Assembly (NCBI GenBank): GCA_044232905.1
Contig: JBIIKZ010000001.1
Span: forward strand, 124,001-188,000
Length of the DNA stretch: 64,000 nt
Source of the DNA: CANHVK01 sp044232905
Lineage (GTDB): Bacteria; Bacteroidota; Bacteroidia; Flavobacteriales_D; Crocinitomicaceae
Reading direction: 5' to 3'
Shown here: in pieces, positions 26,224 to 35,576 of the stretch
Layout of the letters: every line of letters starts with the position of its first letter
Position numbering within the stretch: the first letter of the stretch is position 1
The notes under the pieces: generated by a model
The model's database searches: none
Told to the model about the DNA's origin: nothing
What the model saw: the letters and a program-made list of their open reading frames with translations, nothing else
Position numbers and translations under genes: made by a program

Positions 26224-27891
26224 TTGAAATTTGAATTTTTCATAGCGCGTAAACTTCTCAAAAACGAAGTGGAAGGGAAAAAAGTTTCTCAACCAATCGT
26301 CCGTATCTCTATTATTAGTATTGCTCTCGCAATGATTGTTAATATTATTACCCTAGCTGTAGTTAAAGGCTTTCAACAAGAAGTTCGCGATAAAGTTATT
26401 GGTTTTGGTGCTCATGCTGTTATTTCAAAAGCAGGAGAAAATACCATTTACGAAAGTGAACCTATTTCCATTCATCAATCGTTTTATCCTTCCTTAATGC
26501 AAAGAAAGAAGATAAAACACATCCAACCTGTTGCGTACAAACCTGCCCTTCTACAGTCCAATATTAGTGAAAAAAATCCGGAAATTCAACAAGAAATCGA
26601 GGGAGTACTCGTAAAAGGAGTAGATAAATCCTATGATTGGTCTTTTTTTGCTGCTAATTTGGTGAAAGGTCGCCTACCTGCTTATAATAACACTACAACA
26701 TCCAATGAAATACTTATTTCCGCAAAAATCGCGAATGATCTAAATTATACACTTGGCGACGAGGTCAGAACTTTTTTCGTTAAGAATAAGCCGATTAAAA
26801 AGATGTTTAAAATTGTTGGTATCTATGAAACTGGCTATGAAGAATTAGATAAACAAATGATTATTGCAGACTTACGACACATTCAACAACTAAATGATTG
26901 GGGGATGCAAGTAAGCGTTACTGTATCTGACACCTTACATAATGGAAATTTAGTAATTCAAGCGAATCCTATCGGCGGTAATGGAAATTATCGTTTGGAT
27001 TGGGGCTATGGGTTCGATAATATTGGTGCTTATGGCTTTTATCCCACAAAAGATTCAATCATTCGCGTAATCGCTTCCGATTATTGGATGTTTATGGATG
27101 GAAAAGATGGCGAAACGAGCATTCCAGATACAGCATATTTAAAGGTTAAAATTCACCATAATTCCTCCAATTACCAGGTAATAAAAACCAATGCTGATGG
27201 TTTGGTTGAGAAAAAATATATAGACCAATCTGGGTATCACTTTTCAATTACAGCCGGCGATCGAACAATTGAATTTACCCAAATCGACGGAAAAGGAAGT
27301 TACCATAACTATGTAGGTGCATTTGAATGTGCCGTCAATAATTGGAATTCTCTAGAAGAGGATGTGCGATTTATAAAAAATCAAGTGCTTCTAGGTGGGC
27401 CAAAAAATCATTTATTAAAAGTGACAAGTATTGTGGATAGCCAAAGTGACATTTTTGTTTGGTTGAGTTTTCTAGATATTAATGTCTGGATTATTTTAAG
27501 TTTAATGATCATCATTGGAATAATTAACATGGGTTCTGCTCTGCTTGTAATGATTCTTGTAAAAACAAACTTTATTGGAATAATGAAAGCATTAGGCGCA
27601 TCCAATTGGTCGATACGTAAAGTGTTTTTACACCAAGCAGGATTTTTGATTTTGAGAGGTATGGCATGGGGAAATACTATCGGAATTGGATTTTGCGTCC
27701 TCCAGAAATATTTCAAAATAATTACATTAAATTCAGAGGTGTACTACCTTAATGCTGTTCCGATTCAGCTAAATAGTGGGATTTTAATTTTATTAAATAG
27801 CGCAACTCTAATTGTTTGTTTAGTCGCGCTAATAATTCCTTCTTATATCGTAACGCGAATTAGCCCTTCAAAATCGATTAAATTTAATTAA
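26224..27891 (+). CDS. FtsX/LolC-E-type ABC transporter permease with a large periplasmic insertion
   Basis: A 555-residue inner-membrane permease. The N-terminus FEFFIARKLL, the first membrane helix (about 28-50), the MacB-like periplasmic domain with VIGFGAHAVIS and KGVDKSYDWSFF, and three C-terminal helices with the FtsX stretch GSALLVMILVKTNFIGIMKALGASNWSIRKVF are typical. The usual LolC/E-like protein is about 400 residues. The excess sits between QQLNDWG (about 227) and YVGAFECAV (about 363), which normally are close together. The start is TTG at 26224, giving the family-typical N-terminus. No ATPase gene is adjacent; LolD or the FtsE-like ATPase at 16.5 kb could serve it. Confidence 0.85.
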   Translation: MKFEFFIARKLLKNEVEGKKVSQPIVRISIISIALAMIVNIITLAVVKGFQQEVRDKVIGFGAHAVISKAGENTIYESEPISIHQSFYPSLMQRKKIKHIQPVAYKPALLQSNISEKNPEIQQEIEGVLVKGVDKSYDWSFFAANLVKGRLPAYNNTTTSNEILISAKIANDLNYTLGDEVRTFFVKNKPIKKMFKIVGIYETGYEELDKQMIIADLRHIQQLNDWGMQVSVTVSDTLHNGNLVIQANPIGGNGNYRLDWGYGFDNIGAYGFYPTKDSIIRVIASDYWMFMDGKDGETSIPDTAYLKVKIHHNSSNYQVIKTNADGLVEKKYIDQSGYHFSITAGDRTIEFTQIDGKGSYHNYVGAFECAVNNWNSLEEDVRFIKNQVLLGGPKNHLLKVTSIVDSQSDIFVWLSFLDINVWIILSLMIIIGIINMGSALLVMILVKTNFIGIMKALGASNWSIRKVFLHQAGFLILRGMAWGNTIGIGFCVLQKYFKIITLNSEVYYLNAVPIQLNSGILILLNSATLIVCLVALIIPSYIVTRISPSKSIKFN

Positions 27892-27898
27892 ATAACAA

Positions 27899-29962
27899 CT
27901 ATTTCGCTAGTACTTTAAACTCGGTTCTACGATTTAACTGTCTTCCTTCCTCCGTATCATTCGTTGCAATTGGTTTTTCTTCCCCAAATCCAATAGATGT
28001 TAATCTAGAAGCATCTATACCGCTTAAAATTAATTGATCAAGTACTGATTTTGCACGTAAATTCGAAAGGTTTTTATTGTACTCGTCGGAACCTTTATTA
28101 TCGGTATGCCCAGAAATCTCTATTTTCATCGTTGGGACATCCGTCAGCAATTTTACTAATTTTTGGATTTCATTTTCAGATTCTTTACGCAAGGTAGATT
28201 TATTAAAGTCAAAGAAGATGTTTTTTAATACAATGGTATTTCCTACCGCAATGTTCTTCAATGTAATCACTTTTTCTACTTCTTGAAATTCCGAGGATTT
28301 AGGTAAATCAAAATTTTCTGAATGGAATAAGTAATCATCTTTATGAACAGAAATCCCATAATTTTTTCCTGCAGGCATGGAAACAAGGTATTTACCAGTT
28401 ACACTATTCGACTTAAAAGAAGCAATGACTTCGTTTTTCTCATTATCAATAATTTCGATGGTAGCAGAGATTGGTTTTTGTGTACTCTCGTCTAAAATTA
28501 ACCCTTTTAACAAGGTTAATTGCGCCTCTTGTACAACTTGCTTTATTGGTTCATTTATTACTTTAGCAGAGTCCGACACTTTCGAAATCAATTGTTCTTC
28601 TTTAATAGTGGGTACGCGCTTTTCTTCCCCTAAAAAAGTAATCAAGTATACATCTTTCTCACCATACCCACCCGGACGTACTGAAGAATAATACGCGTGT
28701 TTTCCACTTGCAGATACTGTAAAGAAAACATCGTCATCCGTAGTATTTATTGGATATCCTATATTTTGAGGAGTTGTCCAAGTATTTGCGTTTTCATCAA
28801 AAATTGACTTAAAAACATCGTAGCCTCCCATGGAATTATGTCCTTTCGAACTGAAATATAAGGTCTTACCATCTGGATGTAAATATACACCTTCTTCATC
28901 CAATGGGGTATTAATTATTGCGCCTAAATTCACTGCTTCCCCCCATTTTCCTTTGACATCTTTAAGGGATTTGTATATGTCGCGTCCTCCTAAGCCTGTT
29001 TTTGGTTTATCAGAAACAAAATAAATAATATTGCCATCTGGAGAAAAACAAGAGGAAGATTCATGAAAATCAGTGTTAATATTCTTGTTTAAACGCTCTG
29101 GTTTTGACCAATCAGCTCCTTCCAACTCACTAATAAAAACATCCCCGCGATTTACATCTTTATAAATTAAGAACTTTTGTCCATCTGCTGACAAACCACA
29201 ATTAGAATCATGTCCATCGGTATTTACATTAGTACCCATATTTTTTGCTTGTCCCCAAACATTATTTAATCGCTCTGCAATATAAATATCTTCAAATGGT
29301 TCGTTAATAATTGGATCCATTCCCCCTCCGGTAGTTTCAGGTCTTCGCGAAGTAAACAACATCATCGATTCATCTGCTGAAATTACAGGACTATAATCCG
29401 GATAAGGAGAATTGATACCAGCACCTACGTTATCAATTTTAACACGTACAGGATGTTCTGTAATTTCTTTTCCAAAAGTACATTGTTTTATCGCAATTTG
29501 AATTTCATCACGGATGCCTGTTTCATCTTTCGGATGTAAAATTGCCAAATGTTTATTAAACGCTTCTATTGATTTATCCCATTGCATATCAATATGATAA
29601 CCCATTCCGAGATACAGATTAATATCTGGAGCTACTTCTGGATTTAATTGTAAAGCTTTCACTAAATAATCAATGGCCTTATCTTTAAAATTAGAATATA
29701 AGTACGCTTTTCCTAAATGGTAATTTAATACGGAATTATTAGGATTCAATTTATATGCATCCAAATAAAAAGGAATCGCATTTTTGAAATAATAGGGTTC
29801 TAAATTTAGAAAAACATCCCCTTTTTCAATGTTTTTTAGCGCTTCTTTTAATTCGTCTTTTTTGTCTTTAAAATTCTCTCTTGAAAACTCAATATCTTGA
29901 GAAAACCCTAGTGTCAAATTAACTAAAAATGTAAGGATTAGTAATATTCTATTTAAATGCAT
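27899..29962 (-). CDS. OmpA-family protein with TPR and PD40 repeats (PorE-like)
   Basis: A 687-residue exported protein with four parts: TPR repeats (about 35-125), five PD40/WD40-like propeller blades (about 170-430, for example SSCFSPDGNIIYFVSDKP), a carboxypeptidase-regulatory-like domain (about 480-565), and an OmpA peptidoglycan-binding domain (about 575-687) with ISGHTDNKGSDEYNKNLS and the closing NRRTEFKVL. This order is that of PorE, a type IX secretion component linking the outer membrane to murein. Unlike a lipoprotein it has a plain signal peptide (ending GFSQ) with no lipobox cysteine. Several paralogues of this layout exist in Bacteroidota, so PorE identity is an inference. No other T9SS gene is in the window. 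Confidence 0.75.
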   Translation of the reverse strand: MHLNRILLILTFLVNLTLGFSQDIEFSRENFKDKKDELKEALKNIEKGDVFLNLEPYYFKNAIPFYLDAYKLNPNNSVLNYHLGKAYLYSNFKDKAIDYLVKALQLNPEVAPDINLYLGMGYHIDMQWDKSIEAFNKHLAILHPKDETGIRDEIQIAIKQCTFGKEITEHPVRVKIDNVGAGINSPYPDYSPVISADESMMLFTSRRPETTGGGMDPIINEPFEDIYIAERLNNVWGQAKNMGTNVNTDGHDSNCGLSADGQKFLIYKDVNRGDVFISELEGADWSKPERLNKNINTDFHESSSCFSPDGNIIYFVSDKPKTGLGGRDIYKSLKDVKGKWGEAVNLGAIINTPLDEEGVYLHPDGKTLYFSSKGHNSMGGYDVFKSIFDENANTWTTPQNIGYPINTTDDDVFFTVSASGKHAYYSSVRPGGYGEKDVYLITFLGEEKRVPTIKEEQLISKVSDSAKVINEPIKQVVQEAQLTLLKGLILDESTQKPISATIEIIDNEKNEVIASFKSNSVTGKYLVSMPAGKNYGISVHKDDYLFHSENFDLPKSSEFQEVEKVITLKNIAVGNTIVLKNIFFDFNKSTLRKESENEIQKLVKLLTDVPTMKIEISGHTDNKGSDEYNKNLSNLRAKSVLDQLILSGIDASRLTSIGFGEEKPIATNDTEEGRQLNRRTEFKVLAK

Positions 29963-30025
29963 TATACGATAGGTTAAGTTACACGTTCCATGAAAGTTTA
30001 AAAGTACAATATATCCTTTTAAAAT

Positions 30026-31825
30026 TTAGAGCGAATTTTTAAAATATGCTAATAAAATAGGTGTTTTTGATTTTCCAATACACTGTTCTAAAGCTTCTTT
30101 AGATGCTTTTTTAATTGCTGCTAAACTTTTAAATGTGGTCATTAATTTCTGGAAAGTAACTTCTCCTATTCCAGGTATTCCTTCTAATTCAGAGACAAAT
30201 GCACCTTTACTGCGACGATTTCGATGGTGCGTAATACCAAAACGATGGGCTTCATTCCGCATAAATTGGATTACTTTCAAACTCTCTGAACGTTTATCTA
30301 AATAAATAGGGATACTATCCCCTGGAAAGAAAATTTCCTCCAACCTTTTCGCGATTCCTACAATAGCAATTTTACCGCGCAAATTTAATTTGTCCAAGGC
30401 CTTTAAAGCCGCGCTTAACTGTCCTTTACCGCCATCTATTATAATAAGTTGTGGTAGAGGTTCGTTTTCGTCTAATAAACGCCTATAGCGCCTAAATACC
30501 GCTTCTTCCATCGTCGCAAAATCATCCGGACCAACAACAGTTTGCACATTAAAATGACGATAATCTTTTTTAGAGGGTTTTCCATCCTTAAAAACAACGC
30601 ACGCAGAAACAGGATTTGTTCCTTGAATGTTTGAGTTATCAAAACATTCCATGTGTTTTGGAAGTTCCGCCAAACGTAAATCACGTTGTATTGTTCGTAA
30701 TATGCGCTCGGTATGCGCTTCTGGATTTGTTATTTTTTGATGCTTAAATTTCTCTATACGATAAAACTTGGCATTACGTAACGACAACTCTACTAAATTC
30801 TTCTTGTCCCCTATTTGTGGGACGATGCACTTGAATTCAGTAGTAAGCGAATCTATTGCAATCGACGTCAATATTTCTTTGGAAATACTAGAAAAACGCT
30901 CCCGTAATTCTAGTAATGCAAATAATAGAACATCCGTTATCGCTTCGTCCAACTTTTTTTGAACTTCTAAAGTTATTCCATGAATGATTGCTCCGTTAGA
31001 GACTACTAGATAATTTACAAAATAAGCTTTCTCATCTTCAATCGCGGTAATGACATCCACCGCTTGAATTTTTGGCGAAACAATTGTAGACTTTGCCTTA
31101 TAATTTTCAAGTAATTCTAGCTTTTCTTTCACCTGGTGAGCTTCTTCAAAACGGTATGCTTCTGCGTACTCTAACATTGTTTTTTTCACATATTGAATGA
31201 CCGTAGAAATCTGGCCTTTCAAAATTGCTTCAATATGTTGAATTGAAATCGCGTACTCTTGCTGTGTTTGTTTTCCAACACAAGGTGCTTTACAATTTCC
31301 GATATGATATTCCAAACAGACTTTATACTTTTCTTGCTGAATATTGTGCTCCGACAAATCAAAAGAGCAGGTTCGTAATTGGTATAATTCCTTGATAAAT
31401 TGTACCAAGGTATTTACCATTTTTACATTTGTATATGGGCCAAAATAGGAAGAACCATCCCGCACTAAAGTTCGAGTAGAAAACACCCGCGGAAAGGGTT
31501 CATGTTTAATACAAATCCAAGGATAGGTTTTGTCGTCCTTTAGTTGAATATTATACTTTGGCTGATACTTTTTTATTAAACTGTTTTCAAGTAATAATGC
31601 ATCTAATTCCGTATCTACTACCAAATATTGGATATCCACAATTTGTTTCACAAGAATACGTGTCTTAAGATTTTCTTGTGTCTTAACAAAATAGGAAGTG
31701 ACGCGCTTTTTTAAATTCTTTGCTTTTCCTACGTAAATGATAACACCCGCATTATCGAAATATTGATATATTCCTGGTTGTTCAGGAATTGTTTTCAATT
31801 TAAGTTGCAAATGTTCGGGTGCCAT
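30026..31825 (-). CDS. uvrC: Excinuclease ABC subunit C
   Basis: A 599-residue nuclease that makes both cuts in nucleotide excision repair. The N-terminal GIY-YIG domain reads PGIYQYFDNAGVIIYVGKAKNLKKRV; the UVR motif YAEAYRFEEAHQVKEKLELLENY lies near 215; the RNase-H-like C-terminal domain has ECFDNSNIQGTNPVSACVVF and LIIDGGKGQL; and a helix-hairpin-helix with LEGIPGIGEVTFQKLM closes it. ATG 31825 is chosen over a TTG at 31843, which lies within the -7 box region. The box ends only 5 nt before the ATG, so the transcript may lack a leader. Confidence 0.95.
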   Translation of the reverse strand: MAPEHLQLKLKTIPEQPGIYQYFDNAGVIIYVGKAKNLKKRVTSYFVKTQENLKTRILVKQIVDIQYLVVDTELDALLLENSLIKKYQPKYNIQLKDDKTYPWICIKHEPFPRVFSTRTLVRDGSSYFGPYTNVKMVNTLVQFIKELYQLRTCSFDLSEHNIQQEKYKVCLEYHIGNCKAPCVGKQTQQEYAISIQHIEAILKGQISTVIQYVKKTMLEYAEAYRFEEAHQVKEKLELLENYKAKSTIVSPKIQAVDVITAIEDEKAYFVNYLVVSNGAIIHGITLEVQKKLDEAITDVLLFALLELRERFSSISKEILTSIAIDSLTTEFKCIVPQIGDKKNLVELSLRNAKFYRIEKFKHQKITNPEAHTERILRTIQRDLRLAELPKHMECFDNSNIQGTNPVSACVVFKDGKPSKKDYRHFNVQTVVGPDDFATMEEAVFRRYRRLLDENEPLPQLIIIDGGKGQLSAALKALDKLNLRGKIAIVGIAKRLEEIFFPGDSIPIYLDKRSESLKVIQFMRNEAHRFGITHHRNRRSKGAFVSELEGIPGIGEVTFQKLMTTFKSLAAIKKASKEALEQCIGKSKTPILLAYFKNSL

Positions 31826-31830
31826 ATAAA

Positions 31831-31838
31831 CAAAATTA
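31831..31838 (-). promoter_or_regulatory. -7 box TAATTTTG of uvrC, very close to the start codon
   Basis: On the minus strand TAATTTTG matches TAnnTTTG exactly and ends 5 nt before the uvrC ATG, so transcription would begin at or next to the start codon. The end of the upstream terminator hairpin lies only about 8 bp away. Confidence 0.5.
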
Positions 31839-31845
31839 AACAAAA

Positions 31846-31871
31846 AAAGGTCGACTTTTCCGTCGACCTTT
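31846..31871 (-). terminator. Rho-independent terminator after the PpiD gene
   Basis: AAAGGTCGAC (31846-31855) and GTCGACCTTT (31862-31871) form a perfect 10-bp stem with a 6-nt loop. On the minus strand the stem is followed by a T-run ending TTTTTTTG. It stands 30 nt downstream of the PpiD stop and directly before the uvrC promoter. Confidence 0.85.
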
Positions 31872-31901
31872 CATATATTATAATGTGGCTTTTAAATTAG
31901 A

Positions 31902-34094
31902 TTATCTTCTAATTCCTAAAAAAGCAAACTTACGGTTATCTTTCACATCTGCTAATTTAATCAATGCCATTTTCGCTTCCCCTTGTTGGTTTCCACGTGC
32001 ACTGTTTAATAATTGCATTGCTTCCATCGTATAATCACTTGTTGCAGGTGCTTTGATTGTTTTGTTTATTTGGATAACATATACTCCTTGTTCCCCTTTA
32101 ACTAATACCGTAGAACCATCTTTCAATCCGGAAAATAAAGTACCTACTGCTTCTGGTTCAAATCCTTGTAATTGAGGATTTGCAAAAGTAACTTCTCCTT
32201 TATTTACAATTGTTCTTCCTTTTTTAGCTAGTACATTTAAATTTTTCTGTTTCCCAATTTGAGCAATAAAACGATCCGCTTTTTTCTGCTTGATTACCTC
32301 CATCTTCATAGATTCTTGTACATCAATAAATGCTGGAACACCTTTTTCTCTTACGGAAGAAACAATTGCTATAATGTATCTATTTCCATCAATAATTGGT
32401 TTAGAACATAAGGTGCCAACACTTGTGTTTTCATCATATGCTAATTTTAAAATCGCATCCTCTGCTAAAGATGTTGTAAAACCTTGCGCAAATGGATTCT
32501 CATCTAAAATCTTAAGCGGGCGAGAAAAATATCCTTTTTGTTTTGCGATCGTATCAAATAAATCTAATTTCGCTTTTGGGGTGTTTTTTCGGTAAATTTT
32601 TTCGTCTAATTCATTTAAAACATCGAATGCATTATCCGTAGTTGTCATTTTAGTATCATTACTTGGTAATAATGTTTTTTCAATGAAAGAAACGATTGGA
32701 TATTTAACCGATTTACGGTCCATTACTTCCATAATGTGAATTCCAAAATCGGAAGTTACCATTCCAATCGTACCAATTGGTTTTTCAACTGCAAATTTAG
32801 AGAATTGAGGAACCATTTCGAAATCTAAAAAATTTTCATAAACCCCACCCGTACTTTTTGATCCTGGATCTTCACTGTATTTATTTACATATTCTGTAAA
32901 GTTGTCTTTGTTGATTTTCAAAATCAATGTATCTGCCATTTTACGTACTGCTCTTAACTTCAAAGAATCTCCTTTTGGAGCACTTAATAAAATGTGTCTT
33001 ACTTTACAAACATTGTTATTGAATCCTCTAACTTTAGCTATGCGGAACTTACCATTATCTACATAAGGTCCAACAATTTGACCTGGTGCAGACATTTTAA
33101 ATACCGTATCCATGGCAGCAGGGAATGTCAATCCTTGTTGCGCTTTCGCATCCCCTTCAGGACGTAAAGTTGACTGACGTGTACTTGTAAAGAATTTTAA
33201 ATCACTATTTGTCAATACAAACATAGAATCATCTTTCGATTTGGAGAAACCATCTTTAATCGTTTTCAAAACTTTGTTGAACTCCGTAGAATCTTTTTTG
33301 GAAGGTAAAATGTTAATGTCAAAATACTTCACATCTCTACCAGCAGTAGATTCATATTTCTTTTCATTTTTATGTTCTTCATAATATGCTTTAACTTCAT
33401 CCTCAGACACCTTGATTTGATTATCTGGAATTTCAGAGTAACGACGTACTACATAAGATACATTTTTAACTTCTTTTTGAGCTTTGTACTCTTCTTTACC
33501 TTCCAATTTAGTAACATACACTCCTTGTGAAAGAATTTGGTAGTATTTTTCGTTTTTACGTTGGTTAGTAAAACTTGTTTTTGTTGTCTCCCAATCTGCA
33601 CTAACACGAGGATCTGTTGAACTTTCCATTTCCTGGATACGTTTCTCTAGCAATCTTGGATTAAATTGCCCAGTTAATGAATCCACAAAACTTTGCGCTA
33701 AATTTGGCATCACAGTAAAACCATCTGTTCCATATAAATATGCATCAAACTCATTTTTACTTACATCTATTCCTAATTTCTCGTATTCTTCTTCCAGAAT
33801 TTTCTCTTCTACCAACATTGTCCAAGCACGATTTTCAGATTGTTTTTTATCTGTGTCGGTATATGGACGTTGTTGTTGTGCGTATTGTTGTTGATCCGAT
33901 TGAACCATAGACTGAACCAATTTGTCATATTCCATAGGATCTACTTTTTCTCCGTAAACTTCACCCAAACCAATAGGTTGATTAGAAGAACCGAACATAT
34001 TGTCCCATCCTCCCATGATGAATGCGAACATCGCCAATCCTAATAAAACGATAGTGATTCCTGATTTTTCACGTATTTTTCCAATAATAGCCAT
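31902..34094 (-). CDS. ppiD: PpiD-type peptidyl-prolyl isomerase / periplasmic chaperone
   Basis: A 730-residue inner-membrane-anchored foldase. Residues 1-28 hold the anchor (KSGITIVLLGLAMFAFIMGGW). A SurA/PpiD-like N-terminal chaperone region follows (ENRAWTMLVEEKILEEEYEKLGIDVS), then a parvulin rotamase domain at about 363-465 with CKVRHILLS, YSEDPGSKSTGG and a closing SDFGIHIMEVMD. A second, degenerate PpiC-like region lies after about 560. I chose the ATG at 34094, which begins MAIIGKIREKSG, the family-typical N-terminus; the longer in-frame version lacks similarity. It likely helps fold outer-membrane proteins leaving the Sec channel. Confidence 0.9.
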   Translation of the reverse strand: MAIIGKIREKSGITIVLLGLAMFAFIMGGWDNMFGSSNQPIGLGEVYGEKVDPMEYDKLVQSMVQSDQQQYAQQQRPYTDTDKKQSENRAWTMLVEEKILEEEYEKLGIDVSKNEFDAYLYGTDGFTVMPNLAQSFVDSLTGQFNPRLLEKRIQEMESSTDPRVSADWETTKTSFTNQRKNEKYYQILSQGVYVTKLEGKEEYKAQKEVKNVSYVVRRYSEIPDNQIKVSEDEVKAYYEEHKNEKKYESTAGRDVKYFDINILPSKKDSTEFNKVLKTIKDGFSKSKDDSMFVLTNSDLKFFTSTRQSTLRPEGDAKAQQGLTFPAAMDTVFKMSAPGQIVGPYVDNGKFRIAKVRGFNNNVCKVRHILLSAPKGDSLKLRAVRKMADTLILKINKDNFTEYVNKYSEDPGSKSTGGVYENFLDFEMVPQFSKFAVEKPIGTIGMVTSDFGIHIMEVMDRKSVKYPIVSFIEKTLLPSNDTKMTTTDNAFDVLNELDEKIYRKNTPKAKLDLFDTIAKQKGYFSRPLKILDENPFAQGFTTSLAEDAILKLAYDENTSVGTLCSKPIIDGNRYIIAIVSSVREKGVPAFIDVQESMKMEVIKQKKADRFIAQIGKQKNLNVLAKKGRTIVNKGEVTFANPQLQGFEPEAVGTLFSGLKDGSTVLVKGEQGVYVIQINKTIKAPATSDYTMEAMQLLNSARGNQQGEAKMALIKLADVKDNRKFAFLGIRR

Positions 34095-34476
34095 CTTATG
34101 ATAATTTTTTAAGCACGCGAATATACATATCGGAATTGATTTTTGAAAGAAATCCCTTATATATTCTTTTTTTGTTCCCATTTTATGGTGTAAACTAATC
34201 CACCAAATAGGAAAAATTAAAAAGTTGTTGCGACATCTAAACTTATGTTTTGAGGGACGACTTCAGATATTATTTAGTTAAATTGCATAATCATAATGAA
34301 TACGTTGGTTCTCAAAATTTCCAAGTTTATAGGAATATTTGAAACGCAAATAGTAGTTATTCGAATTATTTATTTCGCATTCTCCAACTAAACCAACTTC
34401 ACAAAGTTTAATAAAACTAAAAATATTTTTTTGGAAACTTTCGAATCGACGTATTAGTTTGTTTAATTTTGTTGGT
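34095..34476. other. 382-bp intergenic region between divergent PpiD and DUF4286 genes
   Basis: This AT-rich stretch holds no convincing gene. On the minus strand TATATTCG (34125-34118), a one-base variant of the -7 consensus, could serve PpiD 23 nt upstream of its ATG. On the plus strand an exact -7 box lies at 34464-34471. A minus-strand reading frame crosses the right half but runs into the DUF4286 gene and has no family features. I see no RNA gene or strong hairpin here. Confidence 0.5.
34464..34471 (+). promoter_or_regulatory. -7 box TAATTTTG directly before the DUF4286 gene
   Basis: An exact TAnnTTTG match ends 5 nt before the ATG at 34477. The in-frame TTG at 34459 overlaps it and is therefore not a likely start. 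A leaderless transcript for the DUF4286-rsmA pair is suggested. Confidence 0.5.
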
Positions 34477-34791
34477 ATGATACTATATAATGTTACTGTG
34501 AGCATCGACCCACAAATCGAACAAGAATGGTTAGCTTGGATGCGCGCTTCGCATATACCTGAAGTGTTACAAAGCGGCTGTTTTCTAGAAAGTAAAATTT
34601 CACGCATTCATGGAGAAGAAGAAGGTGGAATAACTTATTCAATTATGTACACAAGTCCTTCTCAAGAGAAATACGATGAGTATCAAAGAGATCATGCACC
34701 ACGTTTACAAAAAGACCATACTGAAAAATACCAAGGCAAGTTTGCTGCATTTAGAACGATATTAACCGTTGTAGAACACTTTACCGTTTAA
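34477..34791 (+). CDS. DUF4286 family protein
   Basis: A 104-residue cytoplasmic protein of unknown function. It fits DUF4286, a small ferredoxin-like-fold family common in Bacteroidota: MILYNVTVSIDPQIEQEWLAWMRASHIPEVL at the start and EKYDEYQRDHAPRLQKDHTEKYQGKF later are the usual conserved parts. Its TAA stop overlaps the ATG of rsmA (TAATG), so the two are translationally coupled. This pairing hints at a link with ribosome maturation but proves nothing. Confidence 0.8.
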   Translation: MILYNVTVSIDPQIEQEWLAWMRASHIPEVLQSGCFLESKISRIHGEEEGGITYSIMYTSPSQEKYDEYQRDHAPRLQKDHTEKYQGKFAAFRTILTVVEHFTV

Positions 34792-35576
34792 TGTCAGTTA
34801 AAGCTAAGAAACATTTAGGTCAGCACTTCTTGGTGGACAAAAATGTAAGTAAACGTATCGCGCAACAATTTGGAGGATTCAACGATTGTCGAAAAGTTTT
34901 AGAAATTGGTCCTGGAATGGGTGCACTGACTGTCTTCCTATTAGAAGAGGAAAAAAATGATTTATGGGCAATGGATGTCGACAAAGATTCGATCGCTTAT
35001 TTACATGAACATTTCCCGCAATTAAAGGATAAAATTTTCGAAGCAGATTTTTTAAAAGCAAATCTTGCCGCATTTTTTGGAGACGAACCTTTTGCAGTGG
35101 TAGGAAACTTCCCATACAACATATCGTCCCAAATTTTATTTCGTTGTTTGGAATATAGAAACCAAATTCCTGAAATCATGGGGATGTTTCAAAAAGAAGT
35201 AGCAGAACGAATCGCTGTGAATCCAGGGACAAAAACTTATGGAATTATAAGTGTTTTATTACAAACATTTTACGACATAACGTATTGTTTTACGGTAGAC
35301 GAACATGTATTTAATCCACCACCAAAAGTAAAATCAGGAGTAATACGTCTAACGCGAAATACCCGAGATAAACTTCCTTGCGACGAAAAATTCTTCATTC
35401 AAGTCGTAAAAGCGTGTTTCAATCAACGTAGAAAAATGATCCGAAATTCAATCAAACCTTTTTTATATGAAAAGGAAGTAGAGCATCGTTTTTTAACTAC
35501 TAGACCAGAACAATTATCTGTAGATGATTTTATTGAATTAACCGTTTTCCTAGAAGGATTAAAACCGGTTCAATAA
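34791..35576 (+). CDS. rsmA: 16S rRNA dimethyladenosine transferase
   Basis: A 261-residue SAM-dependent enzyme (KsgA) that dimethylates two adjacent adenines near the 3' end of 16S rRNA. The SAM motif I is VLEIGPGMGALT, the early KKHLGQHFLVDKN is diagnostic, and the catalytic motif IV appears as GNFPYNISSQI (NFPY in place of the usual NLPY). The C-terminal VKACFNQRRKMIRNS is also typical. It overlaps DUF4286 at its start and overlaps the converging purN gene by 18 nt at its end. Confidence 0.95.
   Translation: MSVKAKKHLGQHFLVDKNVSKRIAQQFGGFNDCRKVLEIGPGMGALTVFLLEEEKNDLWAMDVDKDSIAYLHEHFPQLKDKIFEADFLKANLAAFFGDEPFAVVGNFPYNISSQILFRCLEYRNQIPEIMGMFQKEVAERIAVNPGTKTYGIISVLLQTFYDITYCFTVDEHVFNPPPKVKSGVIRLTRNTRDKLPCDEKFFIQVVKACFNQRRKMIRNSIKPFLYEKEVEHRFLTTRPEQLSVDDFIELTVFLEGLKPVQ

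Noticed and set aside
34278..34607. Minus-strand reading frame of 109 codons
   Set aside because: It runs antisense into the DUF4286 gene, has no family features and no promoter.
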